DNA from: Daphnia pulex
Lineage: Eukaryota > Arthropoda > Branchiopoda > Diplostraca > Daphniidae
Direction of reading: 5' to 3'
Assembly: GCF_021134715.1 (NCBI RefSeq)
Contig: NC_060020.1
Span: forward strand, 8,246,001 to 8,310,000
Length of the DNA stretch: 64,000 nt
Shown one piece after another: positions 47,764 to 59,100 of this stretch (positions are counted from its first letter, which is position 1; each line of letters opens with the position of its first letter). The notes beneath the pieces are model-generated. The model worked only from the letters and a program-made list of their open reading frames with translations, made no database searches and was not told where the DNA came from. A program made the position numbers and the translations under genes.

Positions 47764-50087
47764 TTATCCAATCAATGATAAGGTGACTGCTTCATCCTCG
47801 GGAAACTGGGCTCTTTTCTCCGCATTCGGCAAGTACCTACGGCCGTCGAATCTCTCAAAATGAACCCAAATTTTATCATGCTCGATGGGAACAGCCGCAG
47901 GAAGGAGCTCCAAGGTTTCTTTAAGAAAACAAAACAAAAAAAGATATTTGGATGGTTATTTAATACTAAATCTTAGTGGTCCAGAAACGCATAATTGGTT
48001 ACCTTCAGGAACGTTTAATTGAAAATGGGGGTTAGATTCATCACTATCAACCATCAAGATATGATAGTGCGGCTGATCTTGGCTTTCTTCGTCCGAATTA
48101 TTACTAAAGGAATAGCTTGTCGCCTTGGATTTCCATTCATTCGATTCTTGAAACTTCACATTCCAAGACACAATAACGCAAGGCTTCCTACAGTTTCTTC
48201 CCCATTTTTTGTAATTGCAAATCACAACGAGACCAACTGAAAATTTTAACGAGGACGGCCGATGATGAACAGTTTTCTGAAAAAGACAAAACAATAATGA
48301 AAGGGAAAACTTTGCATTTTCAAGATATAACCTCACCGCTGCAGCGATTTCAGCTTTTTGTTCGTTGAGCTTACTGATACATTCCTCTAACATTTTCGAT
48401 GGACTCCGAGAATAATAACCAATAAAAGGTTTAAATTCTGGAGACTGAAAATAATTCTACAAATAAACAACAAGAATTAATCGTATGAATTTGTTTATAC
48501 AATAGGTGGATATCATACTTGAAGTAGTTGGATTGCATCGTCTAATTGGATGCCCAAACGGATACAGTGTTCTGCGTAGCGCGTGATTCTGTTTGGGTCT
48601 TGGGGCGACATGGAGCACCCCAATCGTACATAGAATGACAAATTGTCTCTCATCCTTTCCAGCCCATATATTTCATCATATTGGTGCCTTCTAAAATACG
48701 TTAAAACTTCTTGCATTCTAAACAAAACCGAGTCGACTGACACTGCTGGTTGTTCTCTGAGGGATGGATACAAACTTGACTGGTTTAAATACCCTCCACG
48801 AAAGACGTCAATATAAATACTATCGTCCTCTGACCTAACGAAAGGAAACCAAAGAATCTTACAATGTTAAACTGTATAGCAATAGTTTATGCTGTTACCC
48901 GGCTGAATCCTTCCATCTAAGAAGAAGAAGAGGACGGTTCATAATAATGAAATTCGGGAGATTATTTTCTCTATCATTCTTGTTACAATAAACCGCCTCA
49001 CAAAGAATGCCCATTTTCCAAGCCACTTCCTGATAGATGGCACACAAAACTGCTGGACAACCTTCCTTTCTTTCAAACGCCTTCAAAGTATGGAGAACGA
49101 ACGAAAAATATAAATAAATAACGATCAGCATTGCATTTTAGCCAAATTGATAAAGTTGGAAGGCATACCTGTTGAAAATTACTATAGAGTCTGCGATCAG
49201 TATAAAAATCTGGAAATTTTTTAAAACCCAATTCATTGAACATAACTTGGTTTATGGAATCCAAAATTTTAAGATTTTTCTTCTTTGGATCATCAGTGCT
49301 AGCACATGATACTTTTCCCACTTCCAATTCCAGCAGTTGTTTCACTCTATCAGTTATTTTTTCAACTGAGCTTTCCAGGTCTTTCAAACAAGTTTGTCCT
49401 TTTCCATGTCCCAATGTTGACCACTGTGAAAGAAGTGCAACTCCCTCAAACAGAGACTTTCGAGATTCTGGTTGGGCCATAAAATCTCTCCACTTTTTGT
49501 CCAGTATAGACATCCTCACTTTGACTAATACATCTTTGGCATAGTGAAGTGTGGTTTTATTTTGTCTTCTAAAGAAAATCAAATATTGGTTATGTTTAAA
49601 TTTCTACATGAATTAATTGATAGTCACATTTTCTTGTCATAGATGATTTCTTCAAGTTCATTCTGGACATATTCAGAAATGGGAATGGGATATGACTCCG
49701 CAATCAACTTGTTGATCACAATGAGGGGAGATTGACCCAATGGATAAGCTACAGAGGACATGTTTTGAACAGCTTTTTGAACTTCTTTTGCTTTCTTTAA
49801 TCTCATAGTTGTCCACTCAAACCAAACATTTTCATAGCAATTGGGAGTCTGCGAAAGAAAATTGCCCCACCTGTGCAACAGTTTTTAATTGTAAAAAGAA
49901 AGCAAAAACATTATTAGTTTTATCACCTTTGAATGAACTTGAGCCTCCATAGCTCATCTGATTCTCGAATAATATTGTATAAAGGCCGACATGAAACCAT
50001 AAGACTTTGCAAGTCAGATATGGAAATAGTATCCAGTGAAAATATGTAACATATTAAAACTTCGTTAGGCAAAGAAAGAAGACTCAT
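47764..50087 (-). CDS. FBXO21: F-box only protein 21 homologue
   Basis: Eight exons join without a frame break to 612 residues: 49927-50087, 49628-49870, 49169-49568, 48899-49080, 48519-48834, 48337-48444, 48003-48276 and 47764-47918. Human FBXO21 is about 628. An N-terminal F-box (LSLPNEVLICYIFSLD, CRPLYNIIRESDELWRLKF) is followed by the SirB1/transglutaminase-like region (FPDFYTDRRLYSNF, CPAVLCAIYQEVAWKMGI, DSIYIDVFRGGYL). The C-terminus is a YccV/HspQ-like domain (FSVGLVVICNYKKWGR, CVIVSWN, IEHDKIWVHFERFDGRRYLP). FBXO21 is the substrate receptor of an SCF (SKP1-CUL1) ligase. I start at MSLLSLPNEV; an in-frame Met 13 codons upstream exists, but a TATTTCAG acceptor lies between them. The gene looks intact. 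Confidence 0.92.
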
Positions 50088-50458
50088 TTTTTTAAATCTG
50101 AATCTATTTTTCGACCTGAAATACACAATGCCTGTTTAATGTGTACGTTCAAATTTCAAAGTACGAAACGGACGAACATTCGATCGGTTTAGAAATTTAA
50201 CTACTGATAAATGATTTATTTGGGCATTTGGGTTTAGAAAAATCATTGCGAGGGTGCCAAATCTTAAAAAAAAATACTAGATAAAAAAATGAAATTGAAT
50301 AAACAAATAAAAAACCGCAAAAACAGGCAAAAACTAAAAAAATGTTCGCGAAATGGGGTGAAATAAAAAATATATTTAAAAAATAACCTATTTCATGATT
50401 GGGATCTATGGCTCTTTCATGGTATTGGAAAAAATTGGAATTTTGAAGTTTGGACTTT
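50088..50458. other. FBXO21 upstream region, low complexity
   Basis: AT-rich sequence with many A runs and no supported coding frame. It should contain the FBXO21 promoter. Confidence 0.45.
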
Positions 50459-50466
50459 GGAACTAG

Positions 50467-50722
50467 CAAGGGGTCCGCAACTCAAATTTACTTTTTATTT
50501 TTTTTACTTTTTCCTTACTTTATTTTTCCTTTTTTACTTGTGAGATAGGCTTTCCTTCAAGCGAAAATAAAAGGGTAGGGAGGGGATGGGGAGGAGGGGG
50601 GGTTCGTTCGCGCGCGCCCTTCTTTTAGCACGTAAAGTAAATTTCCTTTTTTTTTCCTTTTTTCACTTTTTTTTGCTTTTTTACCTTTTTTATTGTAGTA
50701 AATTTGAGTTGCGGACCCCTTG
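50467..50722. mobile_element. hAT-type MITE with 26-bp terminal inverted repeats
   Basis: Perfect inverted repeats of 26 bp (starting CAAGGGGTCCGCAACTC) form the ends, at 50467-50492 and 50697-50722. The flanking direct repeats GGAACTAG at 50459-50466 and 50723-50730 are identical 8-bp target duplications. An 8-bp duplication and CA-GGGGTCC-like ends are typical of the hAT superfamily. The 256-bp interior is poly-T/poly-purine with no coding capacity, so this is a non-autonomous element moved by a transposase elsewhere. Perfect ends and target site suggest a recent insertion. Confidence 0.9.
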
Positions 50723-50730
50723 GGAACTAG

Positions 50731-51315
50731 GAAGGAAATGGAAGTTTGGAACAATTTGGTGGAAAGTTGGAGCAGGGCTAGAATTAATTCGAATCAATTT
50801 GAATTCAATTCAACTTGAATTGAGGTGACGACGTCGTCACCCTATCTGTACAGATATAGGATAGGACTCCATAAATAAGACATTAAAACATTGGTTTACT
50901 AGGGTTCTTATGAAGTTTTCAATGAGCATCAAAAAATGCTAGACGGCAGAATTTTATCACGTCCCCATTTGATGTGTTTCACTTAATTTCACTTATTGTC
51001 AGCATGTGGCACATCTGACGTGCCATCACAAAACTGTAAATTGATCATTGAATTTCGTCCCGTTTAGCTATTTGCCTGTAGGCAACTATCTATACGCCTT
51101 GACTGGACTAGCCAACAGACCAGAGTATACATATCGATTGTGAATGTATTGCATAAAAAGGTGAATTACTGAAATTCTTTGATCAATAAAATAATCTCAT
51201 TCCATAGTTTTCTGTTTTCTATTCCAAAACGATGGCGACTTTTATCTTAGGATAAAATAAGACATTTTCTAACTAATAATATAGGTTACAATATTAACCA
51301 GTTACTACACAGTTA
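50731..51315. other. Intergenic spacer between MITE and ionotropic receptor
   Basis: No coding frame recognised. AATTC/TTGAA-rich sequence lies around 50785-50825, and the rest is plain AT-rich DNA. Confidence 0.45.
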
Positions 51316-52127
51316 CTACACCGTGGAAACTGATGGTTCCGGAGCAGCGGGTGTTTTCGTCTCGGTTTTCGTCCTGAAGAAACGAGATGATACCAACAGT
51401 TCCAATAGAAAGACCAGGAAAGAAAAGCCGCCACCTAGGCCGAGGATAATAAAAGAACTGGTCATGTCGTAAAGAGTCAATTGGCTTTTCTTCGGTCGGT
51501 AGGTCTCCCTCGCCAAACACTTGTCGATCGGCTTCAAATACCGCTTGGTAATTCGAGAATAGAGTCCCGTTTCACGCATCGTTTGGAGCCTGTTAAAGTG
51601 TCGGATCGGTGAGAAATTTGTCATAACCCTTTCAGAATGACGTAATGTACCCTTTATTAATTGTGGATAAATGAGGAAAGTGTTTAGCGACGCCGAAACT
51701 CCAAACTTGTGAATAATCCAGTTCTTTTCCAAAGGTCAATTTGCATTCGCCACGAACCCACGATGTTCCGCCATGCTCTTGTACACCAGCAACTCCCCAA
51801 GTCTCTTGACCTGATGAAAGCCAATCAAAAAGATGTGAAACCCATTCTGTCCATTTCTTTTTGGTTTTTTCCCGTGACATAATAAAAGATGTAATGTTAC
51901 AGAAATATCTTATTACAGCAGTTGGAGAGTTTTTTTGTATTTCGACGGAGGCAGTTTCACACAAGTCTCTACCTGATGTAGTAGCTTTTCCGGACTAATC
52001 ACGACACTTACGGTGCAACTTGGGTGGCGACTTCCGCGGCCGTGAATAATTCAGCGCAATATTTCTGGTGGTGGTGCAATAATCCTTGTCCTCCATAAGA
52101 CCCAACATTCGGAAATAACAGTGTCAT
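51316..52127 (-). pseudogene. Ionotropic receptor (IR/iGluR-like) 3' portion, 5' part missing or decayed
   Basis: Three linked segments read in frame: 52012-52127, 51651-51968 and 51316-51589. The last exon is typical of the C-terminal ligand-binding lobe and last membrane helix of ionotropic receptors: LQTMRETGLYSRITKRYLKPIDKC, then LTLYDMTSSFIILGLGGGFSF and VFLLELLV, and a short cytosolic tail. The middle exon includes SQVWSFGVAKHFPHLSTINKG, the usual segment before it. Upstream of 52127 the same frame meets a TGA after a plausible continuation (YAVQQEVWWFSAEC). I cannot find the pore region or first two membrane helices. It may be a pseudogene or a gene whose 5' exons I could not connect. 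IRs are arthropod chemosensory channels. Confidence 0.55.
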
Positions 52128-53939
52128 TCGGCTTCAGCACTCGGCTGAAAACCACCAAACTTCTTGCTGTACTGCGTAGGCGCTTTCGTACAAAATTAAG
52201 AAACAAAATTAGATTTCGAGTGAAACAACAGGTGAAAACTGGTTTGTTGTTTGGTTTCTATCGCAATTTACAATTGTTATAGTTCTATGACTCAGCAACC
52301 TCGTGACGTGGCGACATGTCAGTTTCACGTCATCCCTCATCAACACTTTGACTTACTAATGAGTGCGTGAAGTTAAAGGGTCCAATCAGTGCGCGAATCA
52401 AACCGAACAGCACGAAACGCGATGGCGACCAGCGTGCCAAAAAAAAACAAATAACCCATCCATCCACCTTATACTTGGTAAAACTGTCAGATGTACGTAT
52501 GTCTTTTTTAAATATTTATGCTATCGCGAACATCAGACATCCGCGCCGAAACAGAAATGTCAGACATATGGTGAATAAAGGGACTCATCTTATTCGCGCG
52601 ATTTTTAAATTCAACTTATTAAATCATATTAGTTGAAGTTCCATTTCTTTTGAATCAACAGAATTTACTGATGAACTTCATAAATACGGCGATTACTACA
52701 AGTTTGGTATTTGTGACAGACTGACGAGGTAATTAAACATTAGGCTAATGTTCTGATTTTTCGTATTATATTGCTGTCGATTGTCGAAATTGTATTTATA
52801 ATCTTGCTTTTAAAGAAATCTTCATCGTCACTAACAATTTTATCGTGATTTTGTGTCTTGTGTATTTTTGTTTACCCCACGTTAATTTGATACGAAATGT
52901 CTCTGGTTATGTTATCTGTATAGAATGTGCAGCAGTCAACGCTTTAGATGCGCTGTCGAAACGCTATTGTTTCACGCAAGTTAAATCTTTCGTTTATTTG
53001 AATTTTTTTTAAAATTCAGTACAACAACACATTATGTAACAAAGGCTTTGATTTTTTAAAATATAAAATAGAAGGTTTGAAACATTCCTTTGCCTCAAAA
53101 TACTCCTCGCAAATACAGTTATAATAATTACTTGTCGTTTAACAAACCAATTTCAATGTTGGGCCATTTGATAAGTTCAACATCGAAATGCCTAGATATT
53201 TTGGATTAACTGATACCGGCAAAGAAAAGAAGAAACTGCGTAAGGTCAAATACCTGAATCCTTCAATAAGCTGTTGATCCTGGACAGCAATGACGATTGA
53301 GTACTTCCGCCGGATCAGCTTCAACGCTTCAACGGATTAATAATGGATTTAAATCTCTCTACAGGAAGGAGATTCCGCTAGAGTAAGAAAACAACTGGAA
53401 GAGAAATAAAAATGTTCAAACAAGGCGGTGATTGACCAATATTCTTCATCGGAAATTCTTATTTCAATACAAGGCAACTCGAGTATACTCTTACAGATCC
53501 AATAAAAAGCCGAAGACTGATATTAACGGCAATGCCTCAAATAACTGATCATTTTTGCAGATGGCTTTAAATACCTGCGAAAAATAAAATTAAAGTAAAT
53601 AAAACCCTCGACTAATGTGTTATTAGGTTAGTGATACAGTGATAAAGTAGGAATGGGATATTGTTTAAAAAGAATTTGGAAAATTTTCGACCCAAAGTTA
53701 AATAGATTTAAAAAACTGGGCCAAATCGGTCATGAAATATTGCAATAAGTGTCGGAAAAGAAGAACTATTGCGCAAATTATCCATAAAATATAAACATGA
53801 TCGACGATCGAACATTATGTACTTCAAAAAATAATTTAGATGACATCCATTAAAAACACAAGGGAAGAGGAGCCGTTTGGCGATCGCAGCTCACATGGAC
53901 AAGGTTTTGGCAGCAAATGTATGGGGGATTCCGACAAGA
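52128..53939. other. Region without supported genes; scattered exon-like pieces
   Basis: The minus strand has an exon-like stretch at 53495-53574, with a good acceptor and GTAAGA donor, encoding FKAICKNDQLFEALPLI. Another open piece at about 53270-53340 encodes ALKLIRRKYSIVIAVQDQQL. They could be remains of the receptor's 5' part, but I could not splice them in frame. The rest is AT-rich. Confidence 0.3.
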
Positions 53940-54072
53940 TAATCCACGATGGATTATCCCAATCGAGAAATCGATAATCTCGTCAAACAGAACGCCACTC
54001 CGCACCATTACATAACCCAAGTCATAATCTCCTAATCCTCTGCCGCCACAGTTTGAAAGAAAAGGATAATCC
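53940..54072. promoter_or_regulatory. Cluster of TAATCC homeodomain sites
   Basis: TAATCC occurs at 53940, 54033 and 54067 on the plus strand and at 53951-53956 on the minus strand. The related TAATCT occurs at 53975 and 54025. TAATCC is the classic site of K50 homeodomains (Otx/orthodenticle, Pitx, Goosecoid). The cluster sits just upstream of the LINE insertion point and of the homeobox gene. Its regulatory role is inference. Confidence 0.35.
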
Positions 54073-54191
54073 TGCCACGCGCGGATGTGGCGGCAGGAAT
54101 GTTTGCCAAGAATTTCTACTCGATCGACCAATAGGAAAGGAGGTCAACTGTCTAAAAAAATGTTTCCTCAATAAAAAAGAAATCGAAAAGG

Positions 54192-54205
54192 TGGAAATTT
54201 CGCAT
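54192..54205. repeat. Left target-site duplication of the I-group LINE
   Basis: TGGAAATTTCGCAT, identical to 60052-60065 at the other end of the element. Confidence 0.85.
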
Positions 54206-54479
54206 CGAAGGAGTCGTCTGCTATCGATAGGTGTACACCTGTGTCTCGTAGCTCGTAATAATTTTGAGAAATATAGTGTAACAAATTTCGATCAGTGTGT
54301 AATTATAGTGCTCATCTAAGAAACAAAGTGTGCTTTCTCTTGTAGTTCCACAAGTTGGGACAATAAAGGGTGGCATCAAGTCTTAATTTCTCGTGTTTGT
54401 TTTTGACTTTTTTCCCCAGTGAAATCAAAAACCCACCCCCCACTTCCACTGTCACTGCCACCTGACGGTAGCAGGTGAC

Positions 54480-56189
54480 ATGAATGAAGAGGAGATCAGG
54501 GCTGCAAAGGCGGCCGCCGCTAGCGCTCGGGCGTCCCTGGCCCCGTTGTTGCTCAACGAGCAGGGGATCGCAGAAGAGCCGGAACCCGATTCGATGGAAG
54601 AAGATTTCTTTGGGGAATCGCGTACGGAAGAACAGGAGGCCACTACGGAAGCTGAGAAAGAAGAGCAAAGGAGGCGCCGCAAGGCAGCTGCCGATAAGTG
54701 GCTTCGAGACAAGGGTTTTACCATTGTGCAAAGAGGAAAAAAAGGAGAACCGTCCAACAAGCGAGGCAGAAAAGACATCGAAACCCCAAGCCCGGCAGGA
54801 GAAACAGAATCATCTTCTCTCCCCTCAAGAGGCAAACCACCACCAATTCCTCCCCGTAGGTCAGAAGCGACCACGGAGTCAAGCCAACAATTCAAACAGC
54901 CACCGGCCAACAGAATGACAACCTCATTCGAAACCCGCCTTGTAGCAAAAGAAAACGACATGATCGTAGATCTAAAGAAGGTGAGCCCGATTCTAATCAA
55001 TAAGCGCCTTAGCGAGCAAGTAAGCAAGGGCTCAGTCTCCAGCTGGAAGATAAACCCGGGTGGCTCGTTAACCGTTGTCGCAACGGGCGCAGCTGAGCTA
55101 CTAGAGGTGATGGCCATCCAAACCATGGGATCATGGACCATATCGGTGGTACAAAAAACGTGCAAAGGTGTAGTACATGGAGTGCATCACCTCATTACTA
55201 AGGAGGAGTTCCTGGAAGAAGCAAGTGCAGTCAACCAGGGCAACGTCGTCAAAATTGTAAACGCAGCGCGCATAGAAAGCCGACCCGGGGGCCCATACAA
55301 GTCTCCAAGCAGCGTTATTGTCACGTTTGAAGCTGCGGAGTTACCTGACTCGGTTAAAATACTGAACAGTATACACCGGGTATTCCAATACATCCCAGAG
55401 CCTACCCAGTGCTACAAATGTCGCCGGCCGGGACACATTGCCAAGGAATGCGGAGGAAAGCAACGGTGTGCAAGATGCGGAGGAGTGCACCTCACCAAAG
55501 ACTGCACGGTAACGAGAGAGCACTGGAAGTGCCCAAACTGCAAGGGCCCCCATAGTGCAGCTTTCCGTGGCTGCCCCCAGTGGAAAGAAGCAAAGGCTGT
55601 CATCAGAATAGCAGTTGTGGAAAACATCCCTCGATCTGCAGCAGTGGCCAAAGTAAGAAGTGGTCAATCATATGCCGCGGCAGCAAAAGCAACGGATCAG
55701 AGCGATACACAAAAAGAAAAAACCTCGGAACCGAAAAACGCAGGCTCCTCCGACGAATCACCAGACAAAAATGCACAAACAACCGAGCCCCTCCAAGAGG
55801 TGGCACAGCAAAGAGGGAGAAAAGATAAATTGTCCAGCGCAGAAAAAAAGCTGGAAGCCTTCATGAAGATAATGGCGCAATTCATGGACATCCTGAGTGC
55901 ATGCACCAACAACCAACACCTAAGAACCCTCGCCGGAGCAGCCAAAGCTCTGTTGACACACGAAAGCAGTGACAACAGCGACAGCAGCAAAGACGACCAA
56001 AGCAGCGACAGCGACGATGTCGAGGAAGAGGAAATTACAACTGCTCCCTTCACTACAGGAATCCAAAAAACACCAGAAAAGAAGAAAAAGAACAAAAAGA
56101 AAAAAAAGAACAAAAGAAAGAAAGAAGACGACCCCGTTGCAGTTAGCACCGCCAGTGTACAAACCAGCCAGTCAAAAGACGCCACATGA
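54480..56189 (+). CDS. LINE ORF1: gag-like nucleic-acid-binding protein
   Basis: 569 residues with an acidic/Ala-rich N-terminus and a middle RNA-binding region. Three zinc knuckles fall at about residues 311-365 (CYKCRRPGHIAKEC, CARCGGVHLTKDC, CPNCKGPHSAAFRGC), and the C-terminal tail is Lys/Ser-rich. This is the standard ORF1 plan of I/Jockey-group elements, whose product coats element RNA and brings it to the nucleus. The stop TGA lies inside the ATGATG that starts ORF2 (ATGA overlap), pointing to reinitiation for ORF2 translation. Confidence 0.92.
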   Translation: MNEEEIRAAKAAAASARASLAPLLLNEQGIAEEPEPDSMEEDFFGESRTEEQEATTEAEKEEQRRRRKAAADKWLRDKGFTIVQRGKKGEPSNKRGRKDIETPSPAGETESSSLPSRGKPPPIPPRRSEATTESSQQFKQPPANRMTTSFETRLVAKENDMIVDLKKVSPILINKRLSEQVSKGSVSSWKINPGGSLTVVATGAAELLEVMAIQTMGSWTISVVQKTCKGVVHGVHHLITKEEFLEEASAVNQGNVVKIVNAARIESRPGGPYKSPSSVIVTFEAAELPDSVKILNSIHRVFQYIPEPTQCYKCRRPGHIAKECGGKQRCARCGGVHLTKDCTVTREHWKCPNCKGPHSAAFRGCPQWKEAKAVIRIAVVENIPRSAAVAKVRSGQSYAAAAKATDQSDTQKEKTSEPKNAGSSDESPDKNAQTTEPLQEVAQQRGRKDKLSSAEKKLEAFMKIMAQFMDILSACTNNQHLRTLAGAAKALLTHESSDNSDSSKDDQSSDSDDVEEEEITTAPFTTGIQKTPEKKKKNKKKKKNKRKKEDDPVAVSTASVQTSQSKDAT

Positions 56190-59100
56190 TGACCAGATCT
56201 ACAGCTTTCTCTTTTAACAACCCCAAGACTCAAATCCGGATACTCCAATGGAATGCAAGGTCCCTTAACTCAAACGGAACCGAGTTCGTAAAGTTTTTAT
56301 CTGAAATGACATCCCCTCCAAATATTATTTGCATTCAAGAGACGTGGCTAGACGAGTCTAAAGAGTTCGAAATTGACGGCTTCAATCACATCAGAGCGGA
56401 CAGAAGAGACAGGATTGGAGGAGGAGTAGCGACTTTTGTCGCCATCGGCACCCCCTTCAGACAGATTGATCTGCCGCCATCCACACTAGAAGTAGTCGCA
56501 GTAGAGGTTTTCACCGACGGAAAAAGCATCTCCATTTGCAATATCTACCACTCAAGTCAGGAGAACGATGTGCAAGTTTTTGAAAATATCCTCAGAGATT
56601 TACCCCCAGACTCCACTCCTTTTCTGTGCGGAGACTTCAACAGCCACCACGAAATGTGGGGAGGAAAGAAAAACGACCACAAAGGGCTCAGTCTTGTATC
56701 TTTCATCGAAGAAAACGGGCTAGTTGCACTTAACGACGGGAACATAACGTACAGATCCAGTTCAGGAGCATCCTCCGTCCTAGACTTGACCATAACAACG
56801 CCAGATATTGCTACAAAGTGTAGTTGGTCGGTCGTATCTGAATCAACGTTCGGCAGCGATCACCACCCAGTAATGACAAACATCGCCATACCGGTCCCCG
56901 TGGAGCGCAGCAACAACTCTAGGTGGAATTTTAAAAAAGCTGACTGGGTCGGCTTTGCTCAAACGTGCGCAGACTTATCCTACATGGACCTCTTCTCCAC
57001 CGATATTGATGTTTTCAATGACAATGTGACTCACGCCATCATCCTAGCAGCCAGCAACCACATCCCAGTCGTGCGACAAGGTCACCACAAGCCGGGCGTC
57101 CCATGGTGGAATGCAGCGTGTGCAGACACCATCAAAGAAAAAGAAAAGGCCTGGGTGAGAGCAAACGCATCAAGAAATCCAGACGACTACAAAATATACA
57201 GCACTTTACGTAACAAAAGCCGATCGGTGATGCGAAACGCGAAGAAAGAGCACTGGCGAGCTCACTGTAGCACAATAAACAAGAACACAACGTCCCGTGA
57301 TCTCTGGGAAAAAACCAACCAAATGCTGGGGCGAAACAACAAAACAAAACCGATCTCGGTGCTACTCGACAAAAATGGGGCGTGTGTTACGGAGTCATCA
57401 GCAAAAGCCAACCTATTTGCAAAACACTACAAAGCAGTAAGTAGTGACACCAACCTTTCAGAGTCCTTTCTCCAACACCGCCGAATCTCCGAACAGTCCA
57501 TGGAAGATGGTGAAGCGGACGAGCCGGACGGACGGATAGGAGACGCGGAAATGAATGCAGATTTCTCAATGCAAGAGCTGACGACCGCCCTAAAAGAAGC
57601 AAAAGATACAGCAGTGGGATGCGACCGAATATCTTTATCAATGCTACGCCACTTACCGGATACAGCACTACGTACGCTACTGGCCCTGTACAACGAGTCC
57701 TGGAAACAAGGCACGCTACAGAAAGGATGGAAGCACTCGCTGATCATCCCCTTGTTGAAGCCAAACAAAACTGCATCGAAACCGGAGTCATACCGGCCGA
57801 TCTCGCTTACCCCGGTGCCATGCAAGGTCCTAGAGAGAATGATTAAGATCAGACTCTCTTGGTACCTTGAGAAAAATCTCCTCCTCGCCCCAAATCAAAG
57901 TGGTTTCCGACGAAACAGAGGGACTATGGACAATTTAGTGAGGCTCGAAAACTCGGTCCAATCAGCCCTAAACAACAAAGGATATGTGATGGCAGTCACG
58001 CTCGATCTTGAAAAAGCCTACGACATGATCTGGATAAAAGGACTAATTTACAAGCTCAAAAAACTCGGCATAAGAGGCAACATGCTCAAGTGGATTACCT
58101 CCTTTTTGGTCGGTCGGTCAGCACAAGTATCGTTAAATGGAACTCGGTCCGAGCTCTTCTCCTGCCTAAACGGCACACCACAAGGAAGTGTCATCAGCCC
58201 GTTATTATTCATTATCCTCATTAACGACATTGCCAAGAAACGCCGCTCCTGTATGTCGGGAATGTACGCCGATGACATTTTCATCTGGCAGAAGCACCGA
58301 AACTTAAACTTCCTGAGAAAGAAAGTAGAAAAGGACACACAAGATGTTATCGACGAGCTCAGACTATGGGGCTTCCTAGTTTCGGCAGCAAAAACCGGAG
58401 CAATAGTTTTTTCCAAGCGGAACATACCCGAAAATCTGAGCATCACAGTAGACGGAGCTAGCATCCAAGTGCAAAAGTCAATCAAACTACTGGGCATGAC
58501 ACTCGACAGCAAACTAAATTGGTGCAAACAAATAGACGACGTCGTCAGCAAGTGCTCAAAAGTTTTAAATTTACTACGCCTCATTTCTGGAACGAAATGG
58601 GGCGCACACGCAAAGCCCATGCTACAAATATACCAGGCCCTGATCCGCTCAAAACTCGACTATGGAGGAGAACTCATCGAGTCCGCCTCTATCACAGCAA
58701 AGAAAAAACTGGACAAAATCCAAGCACAAGCGCTGAGAACAGTGGTGGGTGCGCCAAGGGACACTGCAACAGAGGCCCTGCTACGAGAGACGGGCGAAAT
58801 GCCCTTGCACCTTAGGAGAAATCTCGCCAGCGTCAAACATTATTTAAGGTGCTACGAGGTGAAGTCTGACCTGCTAGCAGAAAAAGAAGAGTGGTTCAAA
58901 AACGCCAAGCAGTGTTTTCTCTCCAGAGTCGAGTCCGTGACAAACACCTTGGACCATCATCCGAAATCAGCCGAGAAATTATCCATCAGCAAGCACCCGC
59001 CATGGCAGGCTCTGCTTCCAGAAGTTACGACGTACACACCAAACGACCTGAAATGGCAAAATGTGGTCCACATTTACACAGACGCAGCAAAATCAAAAGA

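Noticed and set aside
47564..47863. 99-codon basic open frame on the plus strand
   Set aside because: Its second half is antisense to the last FBXO21 exon, which is clearly coding on the other strand.
52363..52729. Two open pieces that splice in frame (ending LIL, then EFTDELHKYGDYYKFGIC)
   Set aside because: Good splice sites, but no Met, a stop directly upstream and no family recognised; too short to claim a gene.
54452..55165. Long minus-strand open frame inside the LINE
   Set aside because: Shadow of ORF1 caused by codon composition.
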